From the NCBI GenBank assembly GCA_902801425.1, contig CADCIQ010000054.1, forward strand, positions 1 through 40,840: a stretch of 40,840 nt of DNA. Direction: 5' to 3'. Within the stretch, counting starts at the first letter, position 1; every line of letters begins with the position of its first letter. Position numbers and translations under genes: made by a program. Below the pieces are notes generated by a model. That model did no database searches. It was not told where the DNA came from and saw only the letters and a program-made list of their open reading frames with translations. The stretch comes from an uncultured Bacteroidales bacterium (GTDB lineage Bacteria; Bacteroidota; Bacteroidia; Bacteroidales; Bacteroidaceae). Shown here in pieces: positions 40,743 through 40,840 of this stretch.

Positions 40743-40840
40743 TAACGTCAGTTCGATGAATTGCTTATATGGTAAACAGCAAGCTGTTTTTTAACTGACA
40801 ATAATTACCAATCTGCGCAATCTTATTCCAATAATTATCA
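40743..40840. mobile_element. element end matching 9212-9340, cut by window edge
   Basis: TAACGTCAGTTCGATGAA, an AACAGCAAGCTGTTT hairpin and AACTGACAATAATTACCAAT appear here in the reverse order and complement of 9212-9340. It is probably the left end of an IS that continues outside the window. Confidence 0.7.

Overview
The window looks like a Bacteroidota chromosome, most likely Prevotellaceae (Prevotella/Segatella-like). The signs are promoters of the form TTTG-(19-20)-TAnnTTTG, a fimbrillin/FISUMP-type lipoprotein, Asp-rich lipoprotein N-termini, paired TonB receptors and weak Shine-Dalgarno usage. No rRNA, tRNA or CRISPR array was recognised.

Layout. 1-250 is the right end of an IS982-like element. 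243-6419 (minus) is the late cobalamin operon cobQ-cobD-cbiB-cobU/cobT-cobS. 6420-9500 holds a small Bacteroidales peptide gene, a fimbrillin-like lipoprotein and repeat-rich DNA. 9544-21104 (plus) starts with a broken btuB and continues with the corrin-ring operon cbiH/cbiC, cbiE/cbiT, cbiG/cbiF, cbiJ/cbiD, btuC and cbiA. 21105-22960 carries a candidate small RNA, a small lipoprotein, a 3' fragment of btuF and a nucleotidyltransferase remnant. 28538-22961 (minus) is a cobalamin-riboswitch-controlled operon btuB-cbiK-cbiL-btuF. 28574-37428 is mostly housekeeping: tig, a small gene plus a GNAT gene with a stop codon, a Dabb protein, a dolichol-phosphate-mannose-synthase-like glycosyltransferase, mfd and a sodium:solute symporter. 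37429-39545 is a cargo of two two-gene modules (DUF5678-like plus retropepsin-like, and two unknown genes) followed by a diverged copy of the symporter 3' end. 39789-40840 is non-coding and full of inverted repeats.

Together the three cobalamin blocks encode nearly the whole anaerobic (early cobalt insertion) route from sirohydrochlorin to cobalamin plus outer-membrane and periplasmic uptake. CobA/BtuR, a BtuD ATPase and an alpha-ribazole phosphatase were not seen.

The most unusual property is a set of GC-rich, hairpin-forming repeats, often arranged as two inverted arms around a 55-120 nt spacer (REPIN-like). At least four unrelated GC-rich families (here A-D) and several lower-complexity families (E heptamer-like, F AT-rich, G 11-13-mer) occur in the same window. 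They sit inside reading frames, at fusion joints (cobU/cobT, cbiG/cbiF) and across gene starts. Five genes (cbiHC, cbiET, btuC, cbiA, btuF) have their only plausible start codon inside the spacer of such an element, and cbiJD starts five bases before one. If these genes work, the elements are translated. Families A and B are each open in five of their six reading frames.
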